A program made the position numbers and the translations under genes. The notes under the pieces were generated by a model. It worked only from the letters and a program-made list of their open reading frames with translations. It searched no databases and was not told the origin of the DNA. Positions 1-7,849 of a stretch of 33,888 nt of DNA are shown in pieces (the stretch's first letter is position 1; each line of letters begins with the position of its first letter). This stretch comes from Anaerolineae bacterium (GTDB lineage: Bacteria > Chloroflexota > Anaerolineae > Promineifilales > Promineifilaceae), in assembly GCA_019637635.1 (NCBI GenBank), contig JAHBVI010000072.1, positions 1 to 33,888 on the forward strand, read 5' to 3'.

Positions 1-9
1 GTAAATGGT

Positions 10-591
10 ATGGCCCGAATTGCCTGGATTGAAGATGCGGATGCGCAAGGGGAGGTGGCCGAGGTGTTTGAACTGGCCCGGTCGCGTTCGGAGCGGGGGT
101 ATGTGGCCGATATTTTGCGCTCCATGAGCCTGCGCCCGGACTTTTTGCGGGCGATCATGGATGCGTCGCGGCTGCATTTTACGGATGGGGCGCTGACCCG
201 CGCCCAGCACGAGATGATCGCTTCGTATGTGGCGGCGTTGAACCGCTGCCACTACTGACTGAGTTCCCATGCCTGGTTCTTGCAGTTGCAAGGCGAACAG
301 TATGTGGACACGGCCGTTGCCCTACGCGCCGGTAATCTCGATTTAGCGACAATTACCCCGGCGGAGCGTCTCCTGTTGGAATTTGTGGAAACCCTGACGC
401 GCCACGCCTACAAAATCACCGACGAACAGGTGCAGGGTTTGCGTGACGTGGGCTGGAGCGATGCCCAGATTGCGGAAGCAGTGTACGATGGCGCCCTCTT
501 TAACCTGTTTGTGCGCCTGGCCGATGCCTTCGACATTCATCCGCCACCGATGATGGACCCGGATGGAGTGCCGACGGCCGTGACGGGTTAG
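10..591 (+). CDS. AhpD-like / carboxymuconolactone decarboxylase family protein, probable selenoprotein (CxxU)
   Basis: Two open stretches in the same frame are separated only by a TGA at 256-258. Read through, they give a 193-residue protein of normal length for peroxidase-related CMD/AhpD proteins. The AhpD active-site signature E-x11-C-x2-C-x3-H is present as E68, C80, TGA at residue 83, and H87, so the stop replaces precisely the second, catalytic cysteine (C-H-Y-U-L-S-S-H). Sequence on both sides is well conserved in type: an N-terminal helical part, then the LLLEFVETLTR and ALFNLFVRLADAF segments. A SECIS-like hairpin follows the TGA. TGA is a normal stop for other genes here (nuoB, nuoD, nuoJ), so the code is not reassigned. 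Family role: thiol-dependent hydroperoxide reduction via the redox pair. ATG at 10 matches the usual MARI start, but the frame is open to the window edge. Alternative: a nonsense-mutated pseudogene. Confidence 0.8.
259..300 (+). promoter_or_regulatory. Candidate bacterial SECIS element
   Basis: A stem-loop starts directly after the TGA at 256-258. Paired segments seen by eye are CT 259-260 with AG 299-300, GTTC 263-266 with GAAC 295-298, GCC 271-273 with GGC 292-294, and TTGC 280-283 with GCAA 288-291. The apical loop AGTT is at 284-287. G285 lies among the first two loop bases, 27 nt after the TGA, which fits the known rule for bacterial SECIS hairpins (a G at the start of the apical loop, roughly 16-37 nt from the UGA). 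All bulges are on the 5' side. No folding program was run. Confidence 0.65.
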
Positions 592-1775
592 AGCGGAGCA
601 GGGGGGATACGGCCGTGCCGGATCTCCTCCACCTGCGCATCACTGAATGGTTGTTGGTAGAGGCTGGCTTCCTGCTGGCGGGAGCGGAACAGGTCGGCGA
701 CGAAGTTCATGCGGTCTTCCAGGCTGGCCCAATCACGGGCGGCGCTGCCGTGAGAGGTGTCTGGGGTGCGGTCTAAGAGGGCGAGTACGGCCGTTAACGC
801 CGCCAGTTGGGGGGTGGTGAGATGTGGGGGAAAGTGACGGCCGTCGGGCAGAGGCGGAATATCCATACCCAGGCGCAGCGTTTCCGTGGGCAGCACCAGC
901 GTCATCACCCAGCGCGTCGAAATCCCGCGCCAGTCATTGGCAATGCGGTGTGAAATCCCCTGCAACCGCCGCTGCCACAGCAGTTGAATCAGCCGGGAGA
1001 CGCCGGGCGGCGCAGTACGGCGAATAATCTCGTTGGCTCGCTGCATAAACGCTTTTTCAAACTCATTTTCCAGTGGCGCTTGCATTCCGCCCACAATTTG
1101 CGGCTGGAGCCGCTGCTGCTCGTGGTAGCCCACCAGCAAATTGGCGCACAAAATCAGTTCCGCCTTCGTCTGCGGCTCTGTGGCAAATATCGCCTGGTAA
1201 TAATGCGTAAACGCCTGTTTGAGTAAATCCTGCCCACCCTCGGCCAATGGCCCCGGCTGCAAACGGGATAGGAACGCATCCAGCCGCGCCTGGTCATAAG
1301 CCGGGCTGTCGGCGAAATCGGCCAGAAAGCGGGCAAACAATGGCCCTAATTCGGCAAAGACGATCAGGTTGCCGCTGCCCACCTGGCGGGCGATCTCCGC
1401 CGGCACACTGTTAACTGCCTGGAGGACGAGCGTTTCCTTGAGCGCGGGATGTGGCTCAAACCAGGCCAGGATGTGCTGCAAACTGGACAATTTGTCTTCA
1501 ATAAAGTCCGTGCGCTGTACATATTGGCGCACCATGCGGTCTACTTCGTCGCCGCGAATAAACTGCCCGGCAGTGCGGGAAGCCCAGGTGCCAAAGGCGC
1601 ACCAGGTCACGTTCTCGCTGCCCAACAGGTGGGTGAGGGCGATGGTTAATTCGTGGTAGGTTTGGGTGATTTGTAGATTACGTTGGGCGGCGTCTGGCAG
1701 GGCGGCAATGGCGTGGGCGGCTTCTTCGGTGGGGATGGGCCACTTGAGGGGAAGAGCGGATAGGGATGGAGCCAT
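588..1775 (-). CDS. Conserved hypothetical protein, 395 aa, no recognised domain
   Basis: A full-length open frame without signal peptide or membrane segments. It is predicted mostly alpha-helical and soluble, with a tryptophan-rich patch (VTWCAFGTWASRTAG, about residues 56-70) that resembles uncharacterised large cytosolic proteins I recall from actinobacteria. No catalytic motif is evident. It converges with the selenoprotein gene, and the two stop codons overlap (TAA here at 588-590, TAG of the other at 589-591). No clear Shine-Dalgarno sequence precedes the ATG at 1775. The next upstream sequence is the 16-bp inverted repeat at 1798-1839. I do not recognise a function. Confidence 0.75.
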   Translation of the reverse strand: MAPSLSALPLKWPIPTEEAAHAIAALPDAAQRNLQITQTYHELTIALTHLLGSENVTWCAFGTWASRTAGQFIRGDEVDRMVRQYVQRTDFIEDKLSSLQHILAWFEPHPALKETLVLQAVNSVPAEIARQVGSGNLIVFAELGPLFARFLADFADSPAYDQARLDAFLSRLQPGPLAEGGQDLLKQAFTHYYQAIFATEPQTKAELILCANLLVGYHEQQRLQPQIVGGMQAPLENEFEKAFMQRANEIIRRTAPPGVSRLIQLLWQRRLQGISHRIANDWRGISTRWVMTLVLPTETLRLGMDIPPLPDGRHFPPHLTTPQLAALTAVLALLDRTPDTSHGSAARDWASLEDRMNFVADLFRSRQQEASLYQQPFSDAQVEEIRHGRIPPAPL

Positions 1776-1797
1776 AGCGTGTGGAATACTGCCCGTT

Positions 1798-1839
1798 ATT
1801 CGTAATCCGTGATCCGTTGTCCGATCACGGATTACGAAT
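1798..1839. repeat. Perfect 16-bp inverted repeat (GATTACGG-type)
   Basis: The left arm attcgtaatccgtgat (1798-1813) and right arm at 1824-1839 are perfectly complementary around a 10-nt loop. The unit, a run of GTAATC/GATTAC plus CG-rich bases, recurs at other gene ends in this window (11361-11425, 13258-13290, 21432-21465, 26903-26935). It lies between the 395-aa gene start and the nuoN stop and has no U-tract, so it is not an ordinary terminator. Confidence 0.8.
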
Positions 1840-1860
1840 TACGGTTTACGGATCACGCGC

Positions 1861-3334
1861 CTACCCTCCCGCCAGCAAACGGGCGGCGTTCAGAGTAGCT
1901 TCGGCCGTTAAATTAAACAACCCTTCGGGGAACAGCCCTAAGACCAGGGTGGAGATGGCCATAACAAAAACGGCAAATTGCAGGGCACGGCCAGTGATCA
2001 ATTCACCTTCGCCGTCAAACATATACATCAAGTAGACCACGCGCAGGTAGTAGTAGCCGGAGATGACGCTGGTGATGACGCCAATCAGCACCAGCCAGTA
2101 CAGTTCGGCTTCGATGGCCGCGCCAAAGACGTAAAATTTGGCAGAAAAGCCGCCTGTCGGTGGGATGCCGGTGAGGGAGAGCATGAAGTAGGCCATGGCC
2201 AGGGACAGCCAGGGGTGGCGTTTGGCTAAGCCTTTGAAATCGTCCAGCAGGTTGCCTTCGTTGTAGCTGTGTTCCAGAGCGATGACGATGCCAAAGGCGC
2301 CCAGGTTGGTGAAAAGGTAGGCGAACATGTAAAAGAGGGCGGAACTGACACCCGCGGGGTTATCGGCAGCGGCGGCGACGGCGATGAGAATGTAACCGGC
2401 GTGGGCGATGGAGGAGTAGGCTAACATGCGTTTGATGTTGCCCTGGCGGATGGCGACCACGTTGCCGATGATGAGGGTGAGGGTGGAGAGGACGGCGACG
2501 GCCGTGACCCATTCCCCACTCGCCTGGGGCAATGCCAGTACCAGCACCCGCAGCAGCGCCGCAAACCCGGCCACCTTGGCCCCCACGGACATGAAAGCCG
2601 TCACCGGCGTCGGCGCGCCCTCATACACGTCCGGCGTCCACATATGGAAGGGTACGGCCGCCACTTTGAAACCCGCGCCCACAATCAAAAAGGCCAGCCC
2701 GGTCACAATCAGGGCGTTCAGCCCGTTGGCAGCCACATGGTCAAAAATGAGCGGGATGGCTGTCGTCATCGTCGCCCCATAAACCAGAGCAATACCAAAC
2801 ACAAAAATGGCCGAGGAGAACGCCCCCAGCAAGAAATACTTCATCGCCGACTCTTCCGATTCCTGGCGCGGCCACAACATGCCGCACATGATGTAAAGCG
2901 GGATGGACAGCACTTCCAGCGCCAGGAAAACGAGGATGAGGTCATTGGCCATGCCCATCAGCATCATACCGCTGATGGAGAAGAGCAGCAGCATGTAATA
3001 CTCCGGGTTTTCCAGCCCGGTGCGCTGCAAATAACTGCGGGAAAGGGGAATGACTAGAAGCCCACTGAGCAAAAAGATGACGTTCAGGAAAATGGCAAAG
3101 TTGTCCATGACGACCATGGGGACGCCATTTTGGGGGATGAAGGTGGCGTAGTTGCCGTTCCACAAGGCCACGTTTTGCACCAGCGCCAGCAGCAGGCCAA
3201 TGGCCGCCAGCCAGACAGCCCACCCTTTTTTGCCGTCCGGGGTGAACAGGTCAATGACCATGCCCAACGACCCGGCGGCCATGACGATGAGAACGGGGCG
3301 CAATGAGCAAATTGGATTTCGAGGTAAATCGCAT
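1861..3334 (-). CDS. nuoN: NADH-quinone oxidoreductase subunit N, frameshift near the N-terminus
   Basis: A proton-pumping membrane-arm subunit of complex I, related to Mrp antiporters. The main frame shows about 14 hydrophobic helices and family segments such as LALEVLSIPLYIM, MKYFLLGAFSSAIFVFG, VPFHMWTPDVYEGAPTPVTAF and KRMLAYSSIAHAGYILI. The start is a problem. The best start by sequence is ATG at 3334 after ggaagag, reading MRFTSKSNLLIAP, which then needs one C fewer in a CCCC run (plus strand GGGG at 3295-3298) to continue as VLIVMAAGSLGMVIDLF. In the uninterrupted main frame, the candidate starts are TTG at 3303 or an ATG at 3441 that would translate through a palindromic repeat and is unlikely. 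The expected product is about 490 aa. nuoN is separated from nuoM by about 11.6 kb of unrelated genes. Confidence 0.9.
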
Positions 3335-3366
3335 CTCTTCCAACCTTGTTTCTTTGTTCGTACCCA

Positions 3367-3400
3367 AGACCTGACAGGTTTCCAAAAACCTGTCAGGTCT
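3367..3400. repeat. Palindromic repeat, GACCTGACAGG type
   Basis: The arms agacctgacaggttt (3367-3381) and its reverse complement (3386-3400) flank a 4-nt loop. The same arm sequence occurs at 7471-7531 with a longer loop, so this is a dispersed family. It lies just upstream of the nuoN start. It has no U-tract following on either strand. Confidence 0.85.
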
Positions 3401-3607
3401 GAACAGGCTTGTTTGTTCCAGGCGTCACAATGATACCACACTGGTTTGGCGCAGGCACAATTTCAGTAGACATCGCTTTCTCAGCCAATGCTAAACATTT
3501 TATGCGTTTGTGTTTCCTTTGTGGGCAAAACGGCCGTTGGCGATAGACTAGCCCGTACATCTTTATTAAACCGTCCTTTCAAGGACCGATCAAAAAGGAA
3601 ACGAAGA

Positions 3608-4819
3608 ATGAAGAAATTTACCCTTGTGTTTGTCATGTTGTTGCTGGCGATGGCACTGGCGGCGTGTAGTGGGACAGCAGGCTCAGAGCCAACGGCCGTA
3701 CCTGTTGTAGAGGCTACGGCCGTGCCCGTCGTCGAAGAAGCGCCGCCAACTATCACCGGCATCCTCTGGCAGTGGCAAGAGTTCCAGGATACGGCCGGAG
3801 AAAACGACATCACCGTAGAGAACCCGGCTAACTACAACATCGTCTTCAACGAAGATGGCACCTACAACGGCCAGGCGGACTGCAATCGTATCGCCGGTAG
3901 CTACACATTGGACGGCGCGTCGCTGATTATCCAGCCCGGCATTTCCACGATGGCGATGTGCCCCGAAGGTTCGCTGGATTCGCAGTTCAACGCCTTCTTG
4001 AGCAATGTGCGCACCTTTGTCATGGACGGCGACAATCTGGTAATGAACCTGTTTGCCGACGCGGGCAATATGGTCTTTAGCAATGGCGGCCCGGCCCCGG
4101 CCGATATGCCTGCCGAGACAGCCCCCATCACCGGCATTCTCTGGCAGTGGGTGGAATTTCAGGACACGGCCGGGGAAAATGACGTCACCGTAGACAACCC
4201 GGCCAACTACAACATCGTCTTCAACGAAGATGGCACGTATAACGGCCAGGCGGACTGCAATCGTATCGCCGGTAGCTACACATTGGACGGCGCGTCGCTG
4301 ATTATCCAGCCCGGCATTTCCACCATGGCGATGTGCCCCGAAGGTTCGCTGGATGCGCAGTTCAACGCCTTCTTGAGCAATGTGCGCACCTTTGTCATGG
4401 ATGGTGACAATCTGGTGATGAACCTGTTTGCGGATGCCGGGAATATGGTCTTTAGCAATGGCGGCCCCGCCCCGGTGACGATGGCCGAAGTGACCGGTAC
4501 GGTCTCTTACCTGGTGCGCATTGCTCTGCCGGATGATGCCAATCTGTTGATTCAGCTTCAAGACACGTCGTTGGCCGATGCGCCGGCTGTGATTATGGGA
4601 GAATACAATGCGCCTACCAACGGGGCGCAGGTGCCGCTGCCCTTTGCCATTCCCTATGATCCGGCGGCCATTGTGGACAACCACACCTATACCCTGTCGG
4701 CGCGTATCACGGATGGGGCGGGCAATTTGCTGTTCATCAACGATACATCCATTCCGGTGATCACCGGTGGCAACCCGACGACGGATGTGGAGGTGTTGGT
4801 GGTGCAGGTGAGTCCGTAA
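3608..4819 (+). CDS. Lipoprotein with tandem META (HslJ-like) domains and a YbaY-like domain
   Basis: Start ATG 3608 is chosen because it follows a good ribosome site (aaaggaaac) and opens a lipoprotein signal peptide, MKKFTLVFVMLLLAMALAAC, with lipobox LAAC and lipidated Cys20. A T/P/V-rich linker follows, then two copies of a META/HslJ-type domain (about residues 49-165 and 174-290), each with NYNIVFNEDGTYNGQADCNRI and a second cysteine in STMAMCPEG, probably forming a disulfide. The C-terminal 105 residues (VTGTVSYLVRIALPDDANL onward) resemble the YbaY/YscW lipoprotein domain. The 403-aa product is likely tethered to the outside of the cell membrane; its role is unknown (HslJ relatives are linked to stress). 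It is the only plus-strand gene between 600 and 32000, and it ends at a strong terminator. Confidence 0.85.
   Translation: MKKFTLVFVMLLLAMALAACSGTAGSEPTAVPVVEATAVPVVEEAPPTITGILWQWQEFQDTAGENDITVENPANYNIVFNEDGTYNGQADCNRIAGSYTLDGASLIIQPGISTMAMCPEGSLDSQFNAFLSNVRTFVMDGDNLVMNLFADAGNMVFSNGGPAPADMPAETAPITGILWQWVEFQDTAGENDVTVDNPANYNIVFNEDGTYNGQADCNRIAGSYTLDGASLIIQPGISTMAMCPEGSLDAQFNAFLSNVRTFVMDGDNLVMNLFADAGNMVFSNGGPAPVTMAEVTGTVSYLVRIALPDDANLLIQLQDTSLADAPAVIMGEYNAPTNGAQVPLPFAIPYDPAAIVDNHTYTLSARITDGAGNLLFINDTSIPVITGGNPTTDVEVLVVQVSP
3752..4475 (+). repeat. Tandem duplication, two 349-bp copies with 375-bp period
   Basis: Copy 1 is at 3752-4100 and copy 2 at 4127-4475, each encoding one META domain. The first about 80 bp differ at many positions, while most of the remainder is nearly identical, including a stretch of about 75 bases without a difference around 3876-3948 and 4251-4323. 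This patchy divergence suggests gene conversion between copies. Confidence 0.85.
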
Positions 4820-4845
4820 GCGGTTATCGGTAAACGGTGAATGGG

Positions 4846-4878
4846 AAACGGCCGTCGCCATGCGACGGCCGTTTTTGT
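4846..4878 (+). terminator. Rho-independent terminator of the META lipoprotein gene
   Basis: A 13-bp perfect stem, aaacggccgtcgc (4846-4858) with gcgacggccgttt (4862-4874), closes a 3-nt loop and is followed by ttgttt. Both stem arms contain the octamer ACGGCCGT. Confidence 0.9.
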
Positions 4879-4961
4879 TTGATGATGTGCAGGTGGCTGG
4901 TCTGCGTAGGTTTGCTACCTGCTCGACTCAACGTCACCAGATGTTAACGATGTCTTTCATC

Positions 4962-5678
4962 TCAAGCCTCCCATTCGGGCTGCCTGGCAGACAGATCAGA
5001 GATCGCCGATGGATTGAAGCCCTTCCCAATCATCCAGACTGCAAAGACCATTTCCTGAATGGCGGTGGGGATCATGAAACGCCCTATGCCAGATTCGATC
5101 AATGGCGCGGTGTGCAGCGGCGCAAACATACTGGCAATTTTGGCGACGAAGTACAATACCGCGCCAATCATGCCCCAGACTGACAACCATCGTGGAATGA
5201 GCCTGGTTTGATAAAACAGGGCGAAGATCAGCACCGTACCAATGCTGAAAACGATGCCGGCGATAATTTGGATCCACTCCCCTGAAGCGATGAGTAGGGA
5301 TCCCACTGTTTGAACATCTGCTGCGCTGGTCTCTCCATATATCTCGCTAACGGTCAACAACAGAAGCATACTGATGACCAGGAGTATTTCACATATCGCT
5401 TCAAATACGCCCCTGAACAAGACCCCGCCGAGCGCCAAAACTTCATTGTGCTTTCTTAGGATTGGATACAACAACACGGGAACCATAGCCAGAGATAATC
5501 CCATCAGCAAGATGAGGAGACAGCCCATAATCCATTGCGTTTCACTGGCATCCACATTGAGTGGATATGTCGCTCCTGCTCTGATCGGGGCAGTAAGAGC
5601 GCCAGCCAGGATGCCGGAAACTGTGCCCATGATGAACAGAATACCAACGATTACGGCCGTCTTTCTTTAGGTGTTCAT
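4962..5678 (-). pseudogene. DUF4386-like membrane protein with a nonsense codon at position 4
   Basis: The natural start is ATG 5678, overlapping the previous gene's TGA (ATGA) and preceded by aggag. From there the frame reads M-N-T-TAA-R-K-T-A-V-I-V-G-I-L-F-I-M-G-T, so one TAA (5667-5669) interrupts an otherwise family-typical N-terminus. Translation could restart at ATG 5630, giving 222 aa with most of the first helix lost. The rest is intact, with about six hydrophobic segments and a DUF4386-like ending (IQEMVFAVWMIGKGFN). The function of the family is unknown. It is the last gene of the cassette led by the LAL regulator. It may be a recent nonsense mutation or a sequence error. Confidence 0.65.
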
Positions 5679-6385
5679 GTCGCATCTCCTGTTTTGATGA
5701 ACGTTGTTTCGTGAACGTATCCGATTTTATGCTGCCCTATCTGATTGCTGCGAAGCAGCACAATCCCCAGCCACACGAACCAGATGATCTGACCCAGGCC
5801 AAAGACGCCGGTGAAATCGGTCAGCGCCGGGATAATTGTGATGATGCCCACCGCGCCAACCAACAGGCCGAGAATGTTCAGACCCCTCGGAAGCCCGCCA
5901 GCCCGCAGCGCCGCCAGACTGACCAGCAGCGTCCAAAGGCCACCCAGGATTTCGCCATTGAAGTTGCCAAGCCCGCCGGCTACGGTTTCAATTACCTGCC
6001 AGGTCAACGCAGCCTGAGCCGGGTCATGGGCATAGAGGGCAACGACAGGGGCGATCCCGGCATTGGCAACCATGCCGCTGGCGACCAGCGAGCCAGCCCA
6101 GATAATGCCAACCACCGTGGCCACTTGCATCATTGCCGGTGCGCCGGATTTCAACCTGTCGTACAACGCCAGCGACAGGATGATCAGCGCAAAGCCAAAG
6201 AACACGTACATGAGCAGGTTGGTCGAAAAGGTGATCAACTGCATTTCGACGAGCAGGGCCACCTTTTGCGCCGGGTCGGTGATGCTGGGATAGTCCAGAA
6301 CGGCGAGAAAGATAATCATGCCAATCAGGTAAGCAACGGCCGTGTACAGCGCCGCGATACCGCCAGATTTCTGTAAGGTTTTCAT
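5675..6385 (-). CDS. DUF4386-like integral membrane protein, 236 aa
   Basis: About six hydrophobic helices (for example GGIAALYTAVAYLIGMI and FGLGQIIWFVWLGIVLL) with short loops; it opens with MKTLQKSGGIAALYTA, typical of DUF4386-type proteins. No catalytic residues are evident. A strong ribosome site, aaaggagacaaac, precedes ATG 6385. It overlaps the next gene by ATGA, implying translational coupling, and sits 26 bp after the preceding 136-aa membrane protein. Family assignment is from memory of sequence character; function unknown. Confidence 0.75.
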   Translation of the reverse strand: MKTLQKSGGIAALYTAVAYLIGMIIFLAVLDYPSITDPAQKVALLVEMQLITFSTNLLMYVFFGFALIILSLALYDRLKSGAPAMMQVATVVGIIWAGSLVASGMVANAGIAPVVALYAHDPAQAALTWQVIETVAGGLGNFNGEILGGLWTLLVSLAALRAGGLPRGLNILGLLVGAVGIITIIPALTDFTGVFGLGQIIWFVWLGIVLLRSNQIGQHKIGYVHETTFIKTGDAT

Positions 6386-6411
6386 GTTTGTCTCCTTTTA
6401 TTTTGAATGGA

Positions 6412-6822
6412 TCAGGCTTCTACATTGCGCCATTTCCAGGCAAACCAGATGATCAGTAAAAGACAGATCATTTCAACGGCCGCAATGAAAATGTAGTGAG
6501 GATAGGACGCCCCGCCGCCTATAATAAAGGCAATCGTGATGAGGCTGACGATGATATTGGCCCAGCGATTGATGCCATACTTCAAGACGCGGGACAGGAT
6601 GATCATGGCAATGGCCATCTCCATGATGATCGCGCCGCCCAACATCAATTGAGGAATCGAAGCGCCAGTGCTGGTAGCAGTTCTTGCCAATTCTTCTGCC
6701 GCGCCGGGGATGTTCAGCGAAAGGATGTCCGCTTTCAGCATGTTGATCATGACCACAATCCACAGGGTGGAAAGCAGGACTCTCGTGTCAATCTTTTTCG
6801 TAGGGGTTGTGCTTGTGTTCAT
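6412..6822 (-). CDS. Four-helix membrane protein, DUF6326-like, 136 aa
   Basis: The product reads MNTSTTPTKKIDTRVLLSTLWIVVMINML and then three more hydrophobic helices, a pattern I associate with DUF6326 proteins found beside DUF4386 genes. The ribosome site aaaaaggagaaaaa is directly upstream of ATG 6822. The upstream and first-codon sequence (gagaaaaaatgaacacaag) is almost the same as that of the next gene upstream (start 7446), suggesting local duplication of the translation start region. Function unknown. Confidence 0.7.
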   Translation of the reverse strand: MNTSTTPTKKIDTRVLLSTLWIVVMINMLKADILSLNIPGAAEELARTATSTGASIPQLMLGGAIIMEMAIAMIILSRVLKYGINRWANIIVSLITIAFIIGGGASYPHYIFIAAVEMICLLLIIWFAWKWRNVEA

Positions 6823-6888
6823 TTTTTCTCCTTTTTTGAATCAATATGAAGTAACGCAGCAAGAGGTAACTGATGCAGAATCCGACCA

Positions 6889-7446
6889 TCAGGCCGCCGA
6901 TAATGCAAGTATTGGCAACAACATGGCCAAAATGAAACCCACCAGCATGATGCCATGGAGACGTTTGCTCTTTGGCTGATTTACCCACTGCGTGAGAATG
7001 ACTGATAATAACAATGTCTGTGAAAACACCTCCGGCCAACCGACTAGATGATCCCATAAGGGTAAATTGAAAAAAATCATGCCCTCAATGCCTCCCCAAC
7101 TAGCTGAAAATGGCGTAAGAATCCCTATAACGACGAGCATACACCACATGATCAGCCAGCCTTTTCGATTGCTGAATAAGACATCTCTTAACAGGTAAAA
7201 GACAATTGCCAATAATGCCGCCCTAACTGGCTGAAATAGAGGGCTGGCTATCAGTATCGGATCCGTCATTTTTCGGATTAGCGGGGCTACATCTGGCCGG
7301 ATCATTCGCGTTGCATATCCAAGGAGAACAGTAGCGACAACGCCAATAGCGAAATAAGTGACAGTATGGGAAATAATCGTCCGATACAGAATTGATCGGA
7401 AAGAAGGTTGTAGGTTATTCATCATCAGTTTGTTGCTCGTGTTCAT
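6889..7446 (-). CDS. Multi-spanning membrane protein of unknown function, 185 aa
   Basis: Start ATG 7446 is preferred over an in-frame ATG at 7503 because the longer version would translate part of the palindromic repeat at 7471-7531, and 7446 follows aaaaaagagaaaaa. The protein has about five hydrophobic helices, with conserved-looking WGGIEGMIFFNLPLWDHLVGWPEV in the periplasmic or cytoplasmic loop after helix 3. No recognised family. It belongs to the cassette of small membrane proteins downstream of the LAL regulator. Base composition is AT-richer than its neighbours. Confidence 0.65.
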   Translation of the reverse strand: MNTSNKLMMNNLQPSFRSILYRTIISHTVTYFAIGVVATVLLGYATRMIRPDVAPLIRKMTDPILIASPLFQPVRAALLAIVFYLLRDVLFSNRKGWLIMWCMLVVIGILTPFSASWGGIEGMIFFNLPLWDHLVGWPEVFSQTLLLSVILTQWVNQPKSKRLHGIMLVGFILAMLLPILALSAA

Positions 7447-7470
7447 TTTTTCTCTTTTTTGAATGCACGA

Positions 7471-7531
7471 GACCTGACAGGTTTTTAGCCTGCGAGGTTT
7501 CAAGTTGAACTGGTAAAAAACCTGTCAGGTC
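7471..7531. repeat. Palindromic repeat, GACCTGACAGG type (second copy)
   Basis: The arms gacctgacaggttttt (7471-7486) and its exact reverse complement (7516-7531) are separated by 29 nt. The arm is shared with the repeat at 3367-3400. It lies between the 71-aa gene and the 185-aa membrane protein. Confidence 0.85.
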
Positions 7532-7538
7532 TGAACGG

Positions 7539-7754
7539 CTACAATTTAACTTGAACGGCCGAGATCAATGGCATTCCTAAATCACGTACTTTTTTGAGCA
7601 AACCATGCAGGGCCGCTTGATCAGCCACCGGGCCGGTTAGAAGGGTACTTCCGTCTTCTTCAAGCGAGACGGCCAGACCCTCAAACCAGTCCATCCATTG
7701 CGGGGACAGGTGGCCGGCAAGCCGGATTTCGTAGATAACAGGTGACGTTTCCAT
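7539..7754 (-). CDS. Small conserved protein of unknown function, 71 aa
   Basis: The product METSPVIYEIRLAGHLSPQW continues to WFEGLAVSLEEDGSTLLTG and ALHGLLKKVRDLGMPLISA. It is a soluble small protein of a type I recall as common in Chloroflexota next to LAL-type regulators. Start ATG 7754 is chosen over ATG 7775 because ggcgga lies upstream of the former and nothing suitable precedes the latter, although the spacing is long. The gene follows the LAL regulator by about 95 bp on the same strand, so the pair may be co-regulated. No catalytic motif. Confidence 0.65.
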   Translation of the reverse strand: METSPVIYEIRLAGHLSPQWMDWFEGLAVSLEEDGSTLLTGPVADQAALHGLLKKVRDLGMPLISAVQVKL

Positions 7755-7849
7755 GTTTGTTATTTCCGCCTTCATGCAACGTCAATATACCGGCAAGGAG
7801 GTATTGCCTGGTAGCAACTTTAGTATTGTCTGGAGTATCGTTTTTGGGG

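Noticed and set aside
256..258. General reassignment of TGA to a sense codon
   Set aside because: TGA ends nuoB, nuoD, nuoJ, the oxidoreductase and other clear genes at the expected places, so only position-specific recoding is plausible.
3335..3441. N-terminal extension of nuoN from an ATG at 3441
   Set aside because: It would translate the palindromic GACCTGACAGG repeat and gives no family-like residues.
5711..6376. Long open frame on the plus strand opposite the 236-aa membrane protein
   Set aside because: Low-complexity His/Gln/Arg-rich translation with no ribosome site, an antisense shadow of a convincing membrane-protein gene.
6788..7057. Alternative minus-strand frame overlapping the 185-aa membrane protein
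   Set aside because: It lies in another frame over most of its length, lacks a ribosome site and overlaps two better genes.
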